64,000 nt of DNA from Chitinophaga caseinilytica (GCF_038396765.1 NZ_CP150096.1:1409001-1473000), one strand, 5' to 3'; shown: positions 53,975-61,873, counted from the stretch's first letter. The notes: generated by a model from the sequence alone, not told the origin. Translations and numbers: made by a program.

Positions 53975-54664
53975 ATGATCGGCCCGATTTTTTGTTTCGA
54001 CCTGGGCAATACCCGGTTGAAATGTGGCATTATGCAAGGCGGAGAACTGCAGGAAGAGCGGTTTTTCAGCGAAGAAACGTTGTTGCCCGAAGTGGAGGAA
54101 CTGCTGAAGGAACGGCGCCCCCGCGCGGCGGTGCTGTCGTCGGTAATAGAACATCCGCCGGCGCTGGAATCGCTGCTGCAAAGTGAAACGCGCTTCATCC
54201 GCCTGCGCTGCGATACGCCGATGCCCGTTCGGATCGTGTACGAAAAGCCCGAAACCCTGGGCGTAGACCGGATCGCGCTGGCCGCAGGCGCCTGGGAAAT
54301 GTTTCCCGGCCAGCATAATCTCGTGATCGGTACCGGATCGGCCATCACTTACAATTTCATCAACAAACGGGGCGAATTCCTGGGAGGGGGCATCAGCCCG
54401 GGGATCGACATGCGGTTCCGCGCCCTGCACGCTTTTACGGATAAATTGCCGCTCGTTCCCGCCGAAGCGCATTATAGTTTTATTGGATATAATACCCGTC
54501 AAAGTATCCTCAGCGGCGTGCTGGAAGGCGCGCTGGCGGAGGTAGACGGCATGATTTCGCTGTATGCCGCCAGGTACGGGAACTTTAACGCGCTTTTAAC
54601 AGGGGGAATTTGGAATTTTTTGCTTCCCGCCTTAAAAATAAGATATTTGCAAGCCCGTATTTAA
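53975..54664 (+). pseudogene. coaX: Type III pantothenate kinase with C-terminal frameshift
   Basis: 229 codons as read. The start (FCFDLGNTRLKCGIM) holds the phosphate loop Asp, GVDRIALAAGAWEMFPGQHN and GGGISPGIDMRFRALHAFT are family motifs; the third motif reads VIGTGSAITYN, so the usual Asp of D-x-G-T is not apparent. After LLTGG the frame goes wrong (IWNFLLPALKIRYL). In the +1 frame the conserved end follows: LEFFASRLKNKIFASPYLM, then YKGLNSIAELNVLDKS to a stop at 54715-54717. One missing base near 54607 (for example G between A54607 and A54608, giving TGGD) explains it. The repaired protein would have 247 residues. Confidence 0.85.
54602..54608 (+). other. One-base deletion in coaX
   Basis: GGGGGAA at 54602-54608 followed by TTTG. 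Inserting one G between the two A residues gives ACA GGG GGA GAT TTG, encoding the conserved TGGDL; an extra G or A in the run would give TGGNL. All options restore the frame to 54717. Confidence 0.8.
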
Positions 54665-54697
54665 TGTATAAAGGTTTAAATTCAATCGCTGAACTCA

Positions 54698-56008
54698 ATG
54701 TATTGGACAAAAGCTAGCTTCTTTTGCCTGTTAGGCGTAGCAGTGCTATCGGCAAAAAATGCTGACGCCCAGGATAATTCACCGTACTCCCGATTCGGCC
54801 TTGGCGAGATTTCGCGTTCCGAGAACGCAGTCAACCTCGGCATGGGAGGCGTGGCACAGGCATATGGCGATGCCCAGTCCATCAACTTCGTCAATCCCGC
54901 CAGTTACTCCCGTCTGCAGCTCGTAACGTTCGACGTGGGCGTTCACGGCGGCGCCCGCCGGCTCACTTCGAGAGACGCGGCGTCCAGCGCCGGGTATGGA
55001 ACATTGAGCTACCTCCAGCTGGGCATGCCGCTCGGCCCGAAGTGGGGCCTCAACCTCGGGATCCGCCCCCTCACCAAAGTCGCCTACAACATCGGCGTTC
55101 CGGAAGACAGAACTTTTTTCGACACACTGAAAGTAGCTTCCGTTAACCAGTTCGAAGGCAGCGGCGGCATTTACCAGGCTTATGTAGGCTCCGGTATCGG
55201 TTTCGGCGGATTCAGCGTAGGGGTGAACGTAGGTTACATCTTCGGCAACGTCACCAACAGCACCAAAGTCCTCTTCCCCTCCAACGTAGACGATCCGCAA
55301 AGCTCCATCGTTCCGTCGAGAGACATGAAGCGCACCAGCTATGGTTCCTTCTTCTACACCCTGGGCCTCCAGCAAAGCATCAAGCTCGGGAAAGACCTGA
55401 ACCTCCAGCTCGGCGTCAGCGGCAACCTCGAACAGAAACTTTCCGCCAAACGCGAACGCCTCCAGGAGACCCTCCTGTACGACGCTTCGTCCCAGGAATA
55501 CGATACCCGCGACACCGTGAAGTACACCAGCGGCGACCGTGGCGATATCATCTACCCCCAGTCCATCGGCGGTGGCATCATGCTGTCCAAAACCGATAAA
55601 TTCTCCTTCGGTATCGATTACACGACTTCGAAATGGAGCAATTTCAGGAACTACGGCGCGATCGATTCCACGCAAGACAGCTGGCGCATGGCCTTCGGCG
55701 GTCAATTCGTCCCCAACGCACAATCTTTCTCCGGATACTGGAACAAAGTAACGTACCGCCTCGGTGGTTACTTCGGTAAAGACAACGTGAAACTGGCAGG
55801 AATGGACATGAACACCCTCGGGTTCTCCATCGGCGCAGGTTTCCCGGTGAGAAGGATCATGCCCGCCATGAACCAGTTCACGATGATCAACGCCGCTTTC
55901 GAAGTGGGCTCCCGCGGAAACGTGGACCAGCTCCGCGAAACGTCGTACCGCCTGACCATCGGCTTCACCCTCAGCGACCGCTGGTTCCTCAAAGCCAAAT
56001 ACGACTAA
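54698..56008 (+). CDS. Outer-membrane beta-barrel protein (FadL/PorV-like)
   Basis: 436 residues with a signal peptide (KASFFCLLGVAVLSAKNADAQ). The mature start DNSPYSRFGLGEISRSENAV, GMGGVAQAYGDAQSINFVNP and PASYSRLQLVTFDVGVHGG is the pattern of a widespread Bacteroidota barrel family related to FadL-type transporters. The remainder is alternating strands ending WFLKAKYD. It may move hydrophobic compounds. Its start overlaps the repaired coaX reading frame by 20 bp, and lptC follows 4 bp after its stop, so the genes are probably co-transcribed. Confidence 0.8.
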   Translation: MYWTKASFFCLLGVAVLSAKNADAQDNSPYSRFGLGEISRSENAVNLGMGGVAQAYGDAQSINFVNPASYSRLQLVTFDVGVHGGARRLTSRDAASSAGYGTLSYLQLGMPLGPKWGLNLGIRPLTKVAYNIGVPEDRTFFDTLKVASVNQFEGSGGIYQAYVGSGIGFGGFSVGVNVGYIFGNVTNSTKVLFPSNVDDPQSSIVPSRDMKRTSYGSFFYTLGLQQSIKLGKDLNLQLGVSGNLEQKLSAKRERLQETLLYDASSQEYDTRDTVKYTSGDRGDIIYPQSIGGGIMLSKTDKFSFGIDYTTSKWSNFRNYGAIDSTQDSWRMAFGGQFVPNAQSFSGYWNKVTYRLGGYFGKDNVKLAGMDMNTLGFSIGAGFPVRRIMPAMNQFTMINAAFEVGSRGNVDQLRETSYRLTIGFTLSDRWFLKAKYD

Positions 56009-56012
56009 CCGC

Positions 56013-56567
56013 TTGAAACGTTTACTCGCATACGGAGCCCTCGCGATCATGGCCTTCAGCGGCTGCGAAAACGATATCAACGCCGTTGCCGCCTTCGATA
56101 CCAGGAAACTCGGCGTAGAGCAGGCGTTCGACGTAGAAACCATCCTCAGCCAGTCGGCCACCGTAAAAGGCGTGCTCACCAGCAAATACATGGAACGCTA
56201 CGTGACGCACCCGCCACACACCGATTTCCCCAAAGGATTGCAGGTAATATTCTACGATAGCGTGGGCAGGAAAGAAAGCATCCTGACGGCCAATTTCGGC
56301 CGGCTGGACGAAGGGACGAACGACATCTATCTCCGCGATTCCGTCGTGTTCATCAGTCTCACCACCGCCCAGCGGCTCGATTGCAAAGACCTCCGCTTCG
56401 ATTCCAAAACGGCGATGTTCATGACAGACCGCTTCTGCCGCATCTCCACCATCACCGATACGATCTATGCAAGCGGCATCCGCGCTACGCAAGACCTGTC
56501 GCGGACGGAGTTCCTGAAAGCGAACGGGACGTTCGTTCCGCAAGACAGCTCCTTCATCCTCGAATAA
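56013..56567 (+). CDS. lptC: LPS export periplasmic protein LptC
   Basis: 184 residues from TTG 56013 (M/LKRLLAYGALAIMAFSGCEN). The lipobox-like FSGC suggests a lipoprotein form, common for Bacteroidota LptC. VLTSKYMERYVTHPPHTDFP, GLQVIFYDSVGRKESILTA and the successive beta strands (LDCKDLRFDSKTAMFMTDRF) match the LptC jellyroll. It bridges the inner-membrane LptBFG transporter to LptA and carries LPS across the periplasm. The gene lies 4 bp after the barrel gene and ends at a strong terminator. Confidence 0.85.
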   Translation: MKRLLAYGALAIMAFSGCENDINAVAAFDTRKLGVEQAFDVETILSQSATVKGVLTSKYMERYVTHPPHTDFPKGLQVIFYDSVGRKESILTANFGRLDEGTNDIYLRDSVVFISLTTAQRLDCKDLRFDSKTAMFMTDRFCRISTITDTIYASGIRATQDLSRTEFLKANGTFVPQDSSFILE

Positions 56568-56592
56568 ACGAAGTTTCGAAAGATACCATAAC

Positions 56593-56630
56593 AAAAGAAC
56601 CCGGTCATGCGACCGGGTTCTTTTGCTTTA
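56593..56630 (+). terminator. Terminator after lptC
   Basis: A 14-bp stem (56593-56606 with 56611-56624) with an ATGC loop, containing GAACCCGGTC/GACCGGGTTC, followed by a T-rich segment. Confidence 0.85.
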
Positions 56631-56767
56631 ACCTAATTGTTTGTTTGTGTACGATCTGGAAAGATCAAACGCTATTTTTAACCTAAAATTTCCTGCGCCT
56701 ATTGATCCAACAACCATGCCAAAGTATTATTTTAACCCCCTCAAGAAAACCGCTAAAATCTTTCAAT

Positions 56768-57757
56768 ATGGAATACAGAAGACTAGGCAAATCCGGCCTC
56801 CAGATCAGCGCATTGTCTTTCGGCAGCTGGGTTACCTTCCATGGCCAGGTAGACGATTCCGCCGGCGACCGCCTCATGGGGCTGGCGTATGATAACGGCA
56901 TCAACTTCTTCGACAACGCGGAGGTATATGCCCTCGGCGAATCCGAAAAGATGATGGGCCGTGTATTGAAGAACAAGAACTGGGACCGGACGTCGATCAT
57001 CGTGTCGAGCAAGGCGTTTTTCGGCTGGCGCGGGGCCAATAACAAGCCCAACCAGACCGGCCTGAGCCGCAAGCACCTCATGGAAGCCTGCCACGAAGCC
57101 CTGCAACGCATGCAGCTCGATTACCTCGATCTGTACTACTGCCACCGGCCAGACCGGAACGTGCCCATCGAGGAAGTGGTGTGGACGATGACCAACCTCA
57201 TCCAGCAGGGGAAAATCCTGTATTGGGGCACTTCCGAGTGGACGGCCGCCGAGATCATGGAAGCGCACATGGTGGCGCGCCAGTATAACCTGATCGCGCC
57301 GGTGGTGGAGCAACCGGAATACAACCTGTTCCGCCGCGAAAAACTCGAGCTGGAATATTTGCCTGTTTTCAGCAGTGTGGGGCTGGGGACAACGATCTTT
57401 AGTCCATTGGCGTCGGGGATCCTGACCGGGAAGTACAACAACGGGGTGCCCGAGGGCTCCCGGCTCAGCCTGGAGGGCTACGAGTGGCTGCGGAACCGCA
57501 ACCTGCTGGAAGCGAACATCGCCAAGGTGGTGAAGCTCGAAAAGGTGGCGAAAGAGCTGGGGACCAGCCTGGCAACGTTCGCCGTGGCCTGGACGATCCG
57601 CAACCCGAACGTGTCGAGCACCATCCTGGGAGCCACGAAAGAGACGCAATTGACCGAAACCCTCAAGGCGATCGATGTATATCAGCAACTTACGCCCGAA
57701 ATCATGAAGGAAATCGACGCCATCATGGAAAACGCGCCGATGGCCATCAGGCATTAA
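56768..57757 (+). CDS. Aldo/keto reductase (potassium-channel beta-subunit-like)
   Basis: 329 residues from ATG 56768 (MEYRRLGKSGLQISALSFGS); the longer frame from 56702 begins with unconserved sequence. The catalytic tetrad is visible: Asp and Tyr in FFDNAEVYALGESE, Lys in VSSKAFFG and His in LYYCHRPD. The C-terminal half carries the NADP site (TTIFSPLASGILTGKY, VSSTILGATKETQL). YghZ/Kv-beta-type AKRs reduce aldehydes such as methylglyoxal; the exact substrate is unknown. Cytosolic, single-gene unit. Confidence 0.92.
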   Translation: MEYRRLGKSGLQISALSFGSWVTFHGQVDDSAGDRLMGLAYDNGINFFDNAEVYALGESEKMMGRVLKNKNWDRTSIIVSSKAFFGWRGANNKPNQTGLSRKHLMEACHEALQRMQLDYLDLYYCHRPDRNVPIEEVVWTMTNLIQQGKILYWGTSEWTAAEIMEAHMVARQYNLIAPVVEQPEYNLFRREKLELEYLPVFSSVGLGTTIFSPLASGILTGKYNNGVPEGSRLSLEGYEWLRNRNLLEANIAKVVKLEKVAKELGTSLATFAVAWTIRNPNVSSTILGATKETQLTETLKAIDVYQQLTPEIMKEIDAIMENAPMAIRH

Positions 57758-57806
57758 AGGGTGATCGGAAGTGCGTTAAATTGATGTTAATAGACATTAT
57801 TTCTAT

Positions 57807-57875
57807 ACGTTCACGAGGCAAAATCTTGCGTTTACGAAATGCCGTATCCTGCAATGAGGGACTCCAGTATATTTG
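57807..57875 (+). promoter_or_regulatory. Cassette 1 operator repeats and promoter
   Basis: Direct repeats ACGTTCACGA (57807-57816) and GCGTTTACGA (57828-57837) lie exactly 21 bp apart. After 30 bp comes TATATTTG (57868-57875), a perfect TAnnTTTG -7 box. The repeat spacing resembles LytTR-type sites. Confidence 0.6.
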
Positions 57876-57881
57876 TATTGG

Positions 57882-57940
57882 TTTTTCATAGGATATGGTT
57901 AAAAATATTGTGGGCGGTATTCTTACCGCCCAATTTTTTT
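57882..57940 (+). ncRNA. Cassette 1: predicted small RNA of about 60 nt
   Basis: Start estimated about 7 nt after the -7 box. The 5' part GGTTTTTCATAGGATATGGT is followed by AAAAATATT and a terminator (stem GGGCGGTA/TACCGCCC, TTCT loop, T7). It includes a possible AGGAT ribosome site and a 15-codon ORF at 57895-57942 (MVKNIVGGILTAQFF). It lies 66 bp before csaA. Sister units at 58479 and 58759. Confidence 0.5.
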
Positions 57941-58006
57941 GATTTCGCCCCAAAGCCGTTAACTTCCCTTTTTTAGTCATTCAACCCATTCTTCAAATTT
58001 CAAATC

Positions 58007-58345
58007 ATGGAAACCATTACCTGGAATGATTTCGAAAAGGTGCATATACATGTGGGCACCGTCCTCTCCGCAAAAGTTTTCGAGAAAGCACGAAATCCCG
58101 CTTACCAGCTCGAAGTCGACTTTGGCCCTGCCATCGGGGTCCGCAAATCCTCCGCTCAAATCACCGTGCTCTACCAGCCAGATGAACTTATCGGGAAACA
58201 AGTGGTAGCCGTCGTCAATTTCCCCGTGAAACAAATCGCCAATTTCTTCTCGGAATGCCTCGTACTGGGCGTTGTAGGCGATGAGAAGGAAATAGTGCTG
58301 CTGCAGCCAGACCGCCCTGTCAAGAATGGCCACAGGATTGCATAG
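58007..58345 (+). CDS. csaA: tRNA-binding protein CsaA
   Basis: 112 residues forming one OB-fold tRNA-binding domain (IHVGTVLSAKVFEKARNPAY, LEVDFGPAIGVRKSSAQIT, NFPVKQIANFFSECLVLG). The family binds the tRNA elbow and has been linked to protein export as a chaperone-like factor. Soluble and cytosolic. It sits between two copies of the small-RNA cassette described here; cassette 1 lies upstream of it and could also act as a leader. Confidence 0.93.
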   Translation: METITWNDFEKVHIHVGTVLSAKVFEKARNPAYQLEVDFGPAIGVRKSSAQITVLYQPDELIGKQVVAVVNFPVKQIANFFSECLVLGVVGDEKEIVLLQPDRPVKNGHRIA

Positions 58346-58403
58346 TAACGAAAATATTAATATGAGAAAATTATTAATATGATAAGAAAAAGACGGTTTT
58401 TCG

Positions 58404-58472
58404 CGCTTCACGAACAAAAACCATGCGTTCACGGAAATGAACTTGCGATGGTAAAGAACCGCCTTATCTTTG
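58404..58472 (+). promoter_or_regulatory. Cassette 2 operator repeats and promoter
   Basis: CGCTTCACGA (58404-58413) and GCGTTCACGG (58425-58434) are 21 bp apart. TTG (58443-58445) and TATCTTTG (58465-58472), with 19 bp between, give a full Bacteroidota promoter; the -7 box is 30 bp after the second repeat. Confidence 0.65.
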
Positions 58473-58478
58473 ACTTAG

Positions 58479-58536
58479 GTTTTTCATAGGATATGGTTAA
58501 AATTATTACAAGGGCGGTATTCTTACCGCCTTTTTT
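58479..58536 (+). ncRNA. Cassette 2: predicted small RNA of about 58 nt
   Basis: The leader GGTTTTTCATAGGATATGGT is identical to cassette 1, followed by AAAATTATT and the same terminator stem (58513-58530, TTCT loop) with T6. The ATG here reads in a different frame relative to the hairpin than in cassette 1, so the RNA rather than a peptide is what is conserved. No plus-strand gene follows. Confidence 0.5.
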
Positions 58537-58682
58537 CTTTTCCCCACGCGCCATTCCGGGCAAATTCGCCGTTATAACATCATATATAAATAATCACTGA
58601 TTGATATTCGCGTAGCATACGCTGGTTGTACGATGCCAGGGTTTTTCGCTCACTGCTCTCATCGTTCAGGGGGATTTTCTAT

Positions 58683-58752
58683 ACGTTTACTGGAAAAAAT
58701 ATAGCGTTCGCTAGTTTGCAGATTGGAGTTGTTTCTAAATTATGGAAATTTG
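58683..58752 (+). promoter_or_regulatory. Cassette 3 operator repeats and promoter
   Basis: ACGTTTACTG (58683-58692) and GCGTTCGCTA (58704-58713) are again 21 bp apart. GAAATTTG (58745-58752), one base off TAnnTTTG, lies 31 bp after the second repeat. Confidence 0.5.
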
Positions 58753-58758
58753 TAACAG

Positions 58759-58820
58759 GTTTTTCAATAAAGATATGGTTAAAATTTTTCGGGGCTGTAT
58801 TCTTGCAGCCCTGTTTTTTT
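58759..58820 (+). ncRNA. Cassette 3: predicted small RNA of about 62 nt
   Basis: A variant leader (GGTTTTTCAATAAAGATATG) is followed by GTTAAAATTTTT and a terminator, stem GGGCTGTA/TGCAGCCC (58792-58799 with 58804-58811) and T7. Relative to cassettes 1 and 2 the stem has a G-C to T-A compensatory change, evidence that the hairpin is maintained. Confidence 0.5.
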
Positions 58821-58931
58821 GCCCCTACCTCAACGAAACCTTCTCCCCAGCTTCACTTTCCCACTATTGATATTTAGAACGCCAGCTTACGGATAAACAG
58901 CCGTGGTTGTCCCGTTTCATTGCCTATAAAG
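58821..58931. other. Spacer between cassette 3 and the peptidase terminator
   Basis: About 110 bp with nothing recognised. Together with 58346-58403 and 58537-58682 it makes up the gene-free stretch after csaA that holds cassettes 2 and 3. Confidence 0.4.
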
Positions 58932-58966
58932 AAAAATGGCCGTCCCGGTAAAGGACGGCCATTTTT
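58932..58966 (-). terminator. Terminator of the DPP-IV-like peptidase gene
   Basis: A perfect 14-bp stem (58932-58945 with 58953-58966; AAAAATGGCCGTCC and its complement) with a 7-nt loop. The A/T flanks allow termination in both directions. Confidence 0.85.
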
Positions 58967-58987
58967 CATGCGTTTATCGCCCGCGCT

Positions 58988-61123
58988 TCAATTCGTGCCC
59001 TTGAAAAAATCAGGCAGCGGCTTTTGCAGCAGGTTCTGGTAATAGAAACGGTAGTTCTCGTTGCGGGAATGCGTCGATTTCGGCCCGCCCCAGCCATGTC
59101 GCTCGCCAGGGTACACCATAAACTCGAAATGCTTCCCGAGGTCTTCGAACTTATCCACCAGCTGGACCGAGTTCTGCAAATGCACGTTATCGTCCATCGT
59201 ACCATGCACCACGCGCAGCAAGCCCTTGTACTTCTCGGCATGGGTCATAACGGAAGTTATCTTGTAGCCTTCTTTATTGTCTTTCGGAAGGTCCATATAC
59301 CGCTCGGTATAGTGGCTGTCGTACAGTTGCCAGTCGGTAACGCTGAAATTCGCGATACCGTGGGTGAACACGTCTGCCCCATAGGTCAGCGCCATACACG
59401 TCATATATCCGCCGAAGCTGCCGCCGGTAATGCCCATGCGGGAAGCGTCCACACCGGGCTGGGTGGCCAGCCAGCGGGCGGCGTCCATATAATCTTCGAT
59501 TTCGTATTTGCCGAGCTGGCGGTGGATGTAGTTCATGCCCACTTTGCCGAGGTGCCCCGCCGCGCGGTTGTCTATCACCACCTGGATGAGCCCTTCCTGC
59601 GCAAACCATTGCCCCGGCATATTGGGCCGGTAGGTATCATAGATCGTTCCGGCGTCCGGACCGCCGTAAATGGAGATCAGCACGGGATATTTTTTACCGG
59701 GCTCCATGTTGAAGGGCCAGATAATGGTGATAGGCAGTTCCAGGCCGTCGCGGGTTTTGTAGGTTTTCAGCTCGGTAGGCGCGAGCTTGTAGCTATCGTA
59801 CGTTGCGCCGCGGGCGTTCCCCAGTTCGCGGGCTACCTTGCCTTTGTCAGACACGAGGGCCATCCGCGGAGGGGTGTTCAGGTTGCTGTAGGTAGTCACG
59901 AACCAGTCGCCCTCGGGCGCCAGCTTCACATCGTGGCTGAACTCGCCGAAAGTGAGGCGCTGGGGCGCTCCGCCTTTCAGATCGGCTTTGTAAAGGTCGT
60001 ACCGGGTAGTAGCTTCCTTCCGGGCCGTAAAGTAAATGGCGCCTTTCTTTTCGTTGATCTGCAACAGATCTTTCACCCGCCAGTTACCGGAGGTCAGCTG
60101 TTTGTTCAGGCTGCCGTCCATGTTATGCAGGTAAAGGTGGTCCCAGCCGGAGCGGTCGCTTTTCACGATGAACCCTTTGCTGTTAGCCAGGAAATAGATA
60201 TCGGTAAACCAGTCGATCCAGGTTTTCTGCTGTTCCTGGTACACTACTTTCTTGGCCCCGGTCTGGGAGTCAATGGCGTAGAGGAAAAGCTGGTTCTGTT
60301 CGCGGGGCATCCACTGGGCCCAGAGGGTGCTGCCGTCGGGCGTCCAGAAGGGCTGGCCGAAATACTGGTCGTCTTTCTCATTGAAATCGGCCCAGGTGAT
60401 GTTGCCGCCGGTTACGGGAACGATGGCGAGGCGAACTTCCGGGTTGGGATCGCCGGCTTTGGGATAGCGCGTGTTCTCGAGGTAGCCGTGCTGGCCTTTT
60501 TCGCTGTAGATGGGGAACACGGGCACGCGGGAATCGTCGAACCGCATGAACGCGATCTTCCGGCTGTCCGGGCTCCACCAGAAAGCGCGGTAGCGCGACG
60601 GGCGGCCGAGGATTTCTTCATAATACACCCAGGAAGCCCAGCCGTTGTAGATAACGTCTGACCCGTCGGTAGTATACTGGATTTCTTTCTGGGTGGCTAC
60701 TTCGATGGCGAACAGGTTGTTGTTGCGCGTGAAGGCCACGTATTTTTCGTCGGGCGAAAGGGTGGGGTTCTTTTCTTCCGCTTCGGTGGTGGTGAGGCGG
60801 ATGGGCGCGCTGCCGTCTGGCCGCTGGAGGTAAATGTCGTTTTCCTTCACGCTCACGGTGCTGCCGGTGGCGGGCGGCGGTGTGTAAGGCGTAGCGGTGC
60901 CGGATTTCACGTCAACAGCTACCTGCTTGCCGCTGCGCATTTCGATGTAATGCCCTTTATCGGCCCAGCCTCTAACGCCGGGCAGCGGTTCGGTGATGGA
61001 AACGGGTTTGGTGAAGATCTGGTCGAAACTTAACGTTTTTTTCTCCTGGGCGAAAGTTGGCAAAGCGGCCATGATGCACAGGCCGGCTGTCCATGCCGGA
61101 ATGGACTTATGCATATTTCTCAT
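58988..61123 (-). CDS. S9 family peptidase, dipeptidyl peptidase IV-like
   Basis: 712 residues from ATG 61123 (MRNMHKSIPAWTAGLCIMAA, signal peptide ending TFAQ); the frame reaches 61186, but that extension does not look like a secretion signal. An N-terminal eight-bladed propeller (about 40-470; WASWVYYEEILGRPSRYRAF holds the Glu pair motif of DPP-IV) precedes an alpha/beta hydrolase domain with Ser569 in GGSFGGYM, Asp in GTMDDNVH and His in GERHGWGG. It removes N-terminal dipeptides (X-Pro type) in the periplasm. Single gene with its own terminator. Confidence 0.94.
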   Translation of the reverse strand: MRNMHKSIPAWTAGLCIMAALPTFAQEKKTLSFDQIFTKPVSITEPLPGVRGWADKGHYIEMRSGKQVAVDVKSGTATPYTPPPATGSTVSVKENDIYLQRPDGSAPIRLTTTEAEEKNPTLSPDEKYVAFTRNNNLFAIEVATQKEIQYTTDGSDVIYNGWASWVYYEEILGRPSRYRAFWWSPDSRKIAFMRFDDSRVPVFPIYSEKGQHGYLENTRYPKAGDPNPEVRLAIVPVTGGNITWADFNEKDDQYFGQPFWTPDGSTLWAQWMPREQNQLFLYAIDSQTGAKKVVYQEQQKTWIDWFTDIYFLANSKGFIVKSDRSGWDHLYLHNMDGSLNKQLTSGNWRVKDLLQINEKKGAIYFTARKEATTRYDLYKADLKGGAPQRLTFGEFSHDVKLAPEGDWFVTTYSNLNTPPRMALVSDKGKVARELGNARGATYDSYKLAPTELKTYKTRDGLELPITIIWPFNMEPGKKYPVLISIYGGPDAGTIYDTYRPNMPGQWFAQEGLIQVVIDNRAAGHLGKVGMNYIHRQLGKYEIEDYMDAARWLATQPGVDASRMGITGGSFGGYMTCMALTYGADVFTHGIANFSVTDWQLYDSHYTERYMDLPKDNKEGYKITSVMTHAEKYKGLLRVVHGTMDDNVHLQNSVQLVDKFEDLGKHFEFMVYPGERHGWGGPKSTHSRNENYRFYYQNLLQKPLPDFFKGTN

Positions 61124-61298
61124 AATTTTTGACAGGTTCAAATCCGGAATTCCCGGAGTGGAGCGAAAATAAAGATCAATTATCAATTATGACAATCAAT
61201 TATACCGGCGGTTTACAGAAAACGACCGGTCATGCGGCAGAACCGCGCGTCCGTGAAATGGAGCTGCAGTGGCGTGGGCCTGGCGCGTACCTTACCGT

Positions 61299-61320
61299 AT
61301 GGTTTTTCATAGGATATGGT
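61299..61320 (+). repeat. Orphan copy of the small-RNA leader sequence
   Basis: GGTTTTTCATAGGATATGGT (61301-61320), identical over 20 bases to cassettes 1 and 2, occurs here without the direct repeats, -7 box or terminator. It lies between the peptidase gene and the DoxX-like gene, next to the latter's 3' end. Confidence 0.7.
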
Positions 61321-61323
61321 CGT

Positions 61324-61366
61324 CAGGCAACGGGCCGGTTATGTCTACAGCTGGCCCAGTTGCCTG
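61324..61366 (-). other. Inverted repeat at the 3' end of the DoxX-like gene
   Basis: CAGGCAACGGGCC (61324-61336) matches GGCCCAGTTGCCTG (61353-61366) in inverted orientation with one bulged base. The right arm lies inside the coding end. No T-run, so termination is uncertain. Confidence 0.45.
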
Positions 61367-61731
61367 ATATGGTTCCGGATGTTGCCGATGATGATGGATG
61401 CGGCAATGAAGCCGAGGTCTTTGAGGATGTTGACGGGCGCGGCAAACTCACCGCGAACGAGTGAAGGGAGGTGGATGACGAGGATGAAAATGAAAAGCAT
61501 GAGTGCCAGGAAGTAACAGGCGGTTTTCGCCCATTTGTTGAGGATGATGGCGAAACCGGCGAGGATCATGGCTGCCCCGGTGAAATAGATCCAGAAAACG
61601 CCCCCGGGAATGCGGGCTACCAGTGGACTAAGGGCTTTTGCATTGACGAGATGGGCGATGCCGAAGAAGATCCAGACAAGGGCGAATACGACTACGGCTA
61701 CGAACGTGGGTATGTGGATACGCATGAGCAA
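61345..61731 (-). CDS. DoxX-like small membrane protein
   Basis: 128 residues with four membrane helices (about 8-28, 45-66, 70-90, 100-118). The layout FVAVVVFALVWIFFGIAHLV, FWIYFTGAAMILAGFAIILN and LKDLGFIAASIIIG resembles the DoxX/DoxD family. The role of these proteins in Bacteroidota is not established; some act in redox or thiosulfate metabolism. Transcribed on the minus strand between lysS and the peptidase gene. Start may be residue 1 or 3. Confidence 0.8.
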   Translation of the reverse strand: MLMRIHIPTFVAVVVFALVWIFFGIAHLVNAKALSPLVARIPGGVFWIYFTGAAMILAGFAIILNKWAKTACYFLALMLFIFILVIHLPSLVRGEFAAPVNILKDLGFIAASIIIGNIRNHIRQLGQL

Positions 61732-61821
61732 AGGGTTTACAACTTAACGATGCCGCCCGGCTTTTGTTCAACGAACGCACCTGCTGACATCCCTTTCCCT
61801 TTTTGGGGGGATTTCCACAAT

Positions 61822-61854
61822 AAAAAAGAGCCCGGCACCACAGGTGCCGGGCTC
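61822..61854 (-). terminator. lysS terminator
   Basis: GAGCCCGGCACC (61828-61839) pairs with GGTGCCGGGCTC (61843-61854) around a 3-nt loop. On the minus strand a U6 run follows (A-run 61822-61827). Confidence 0.88.
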
Positions 61855-61873
61855 GCTATTGAAAATCATTCCG

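Noticed and set aside
54300..54370. Loss of the catalytic Asp in coaX (VIGTGSAITYN instead of D-x-G-T) as a second defect
   Set aside because: I believe related Bacteroidota enzymes may share this variant, and I cannot align them here, so I do not claim it as damage.
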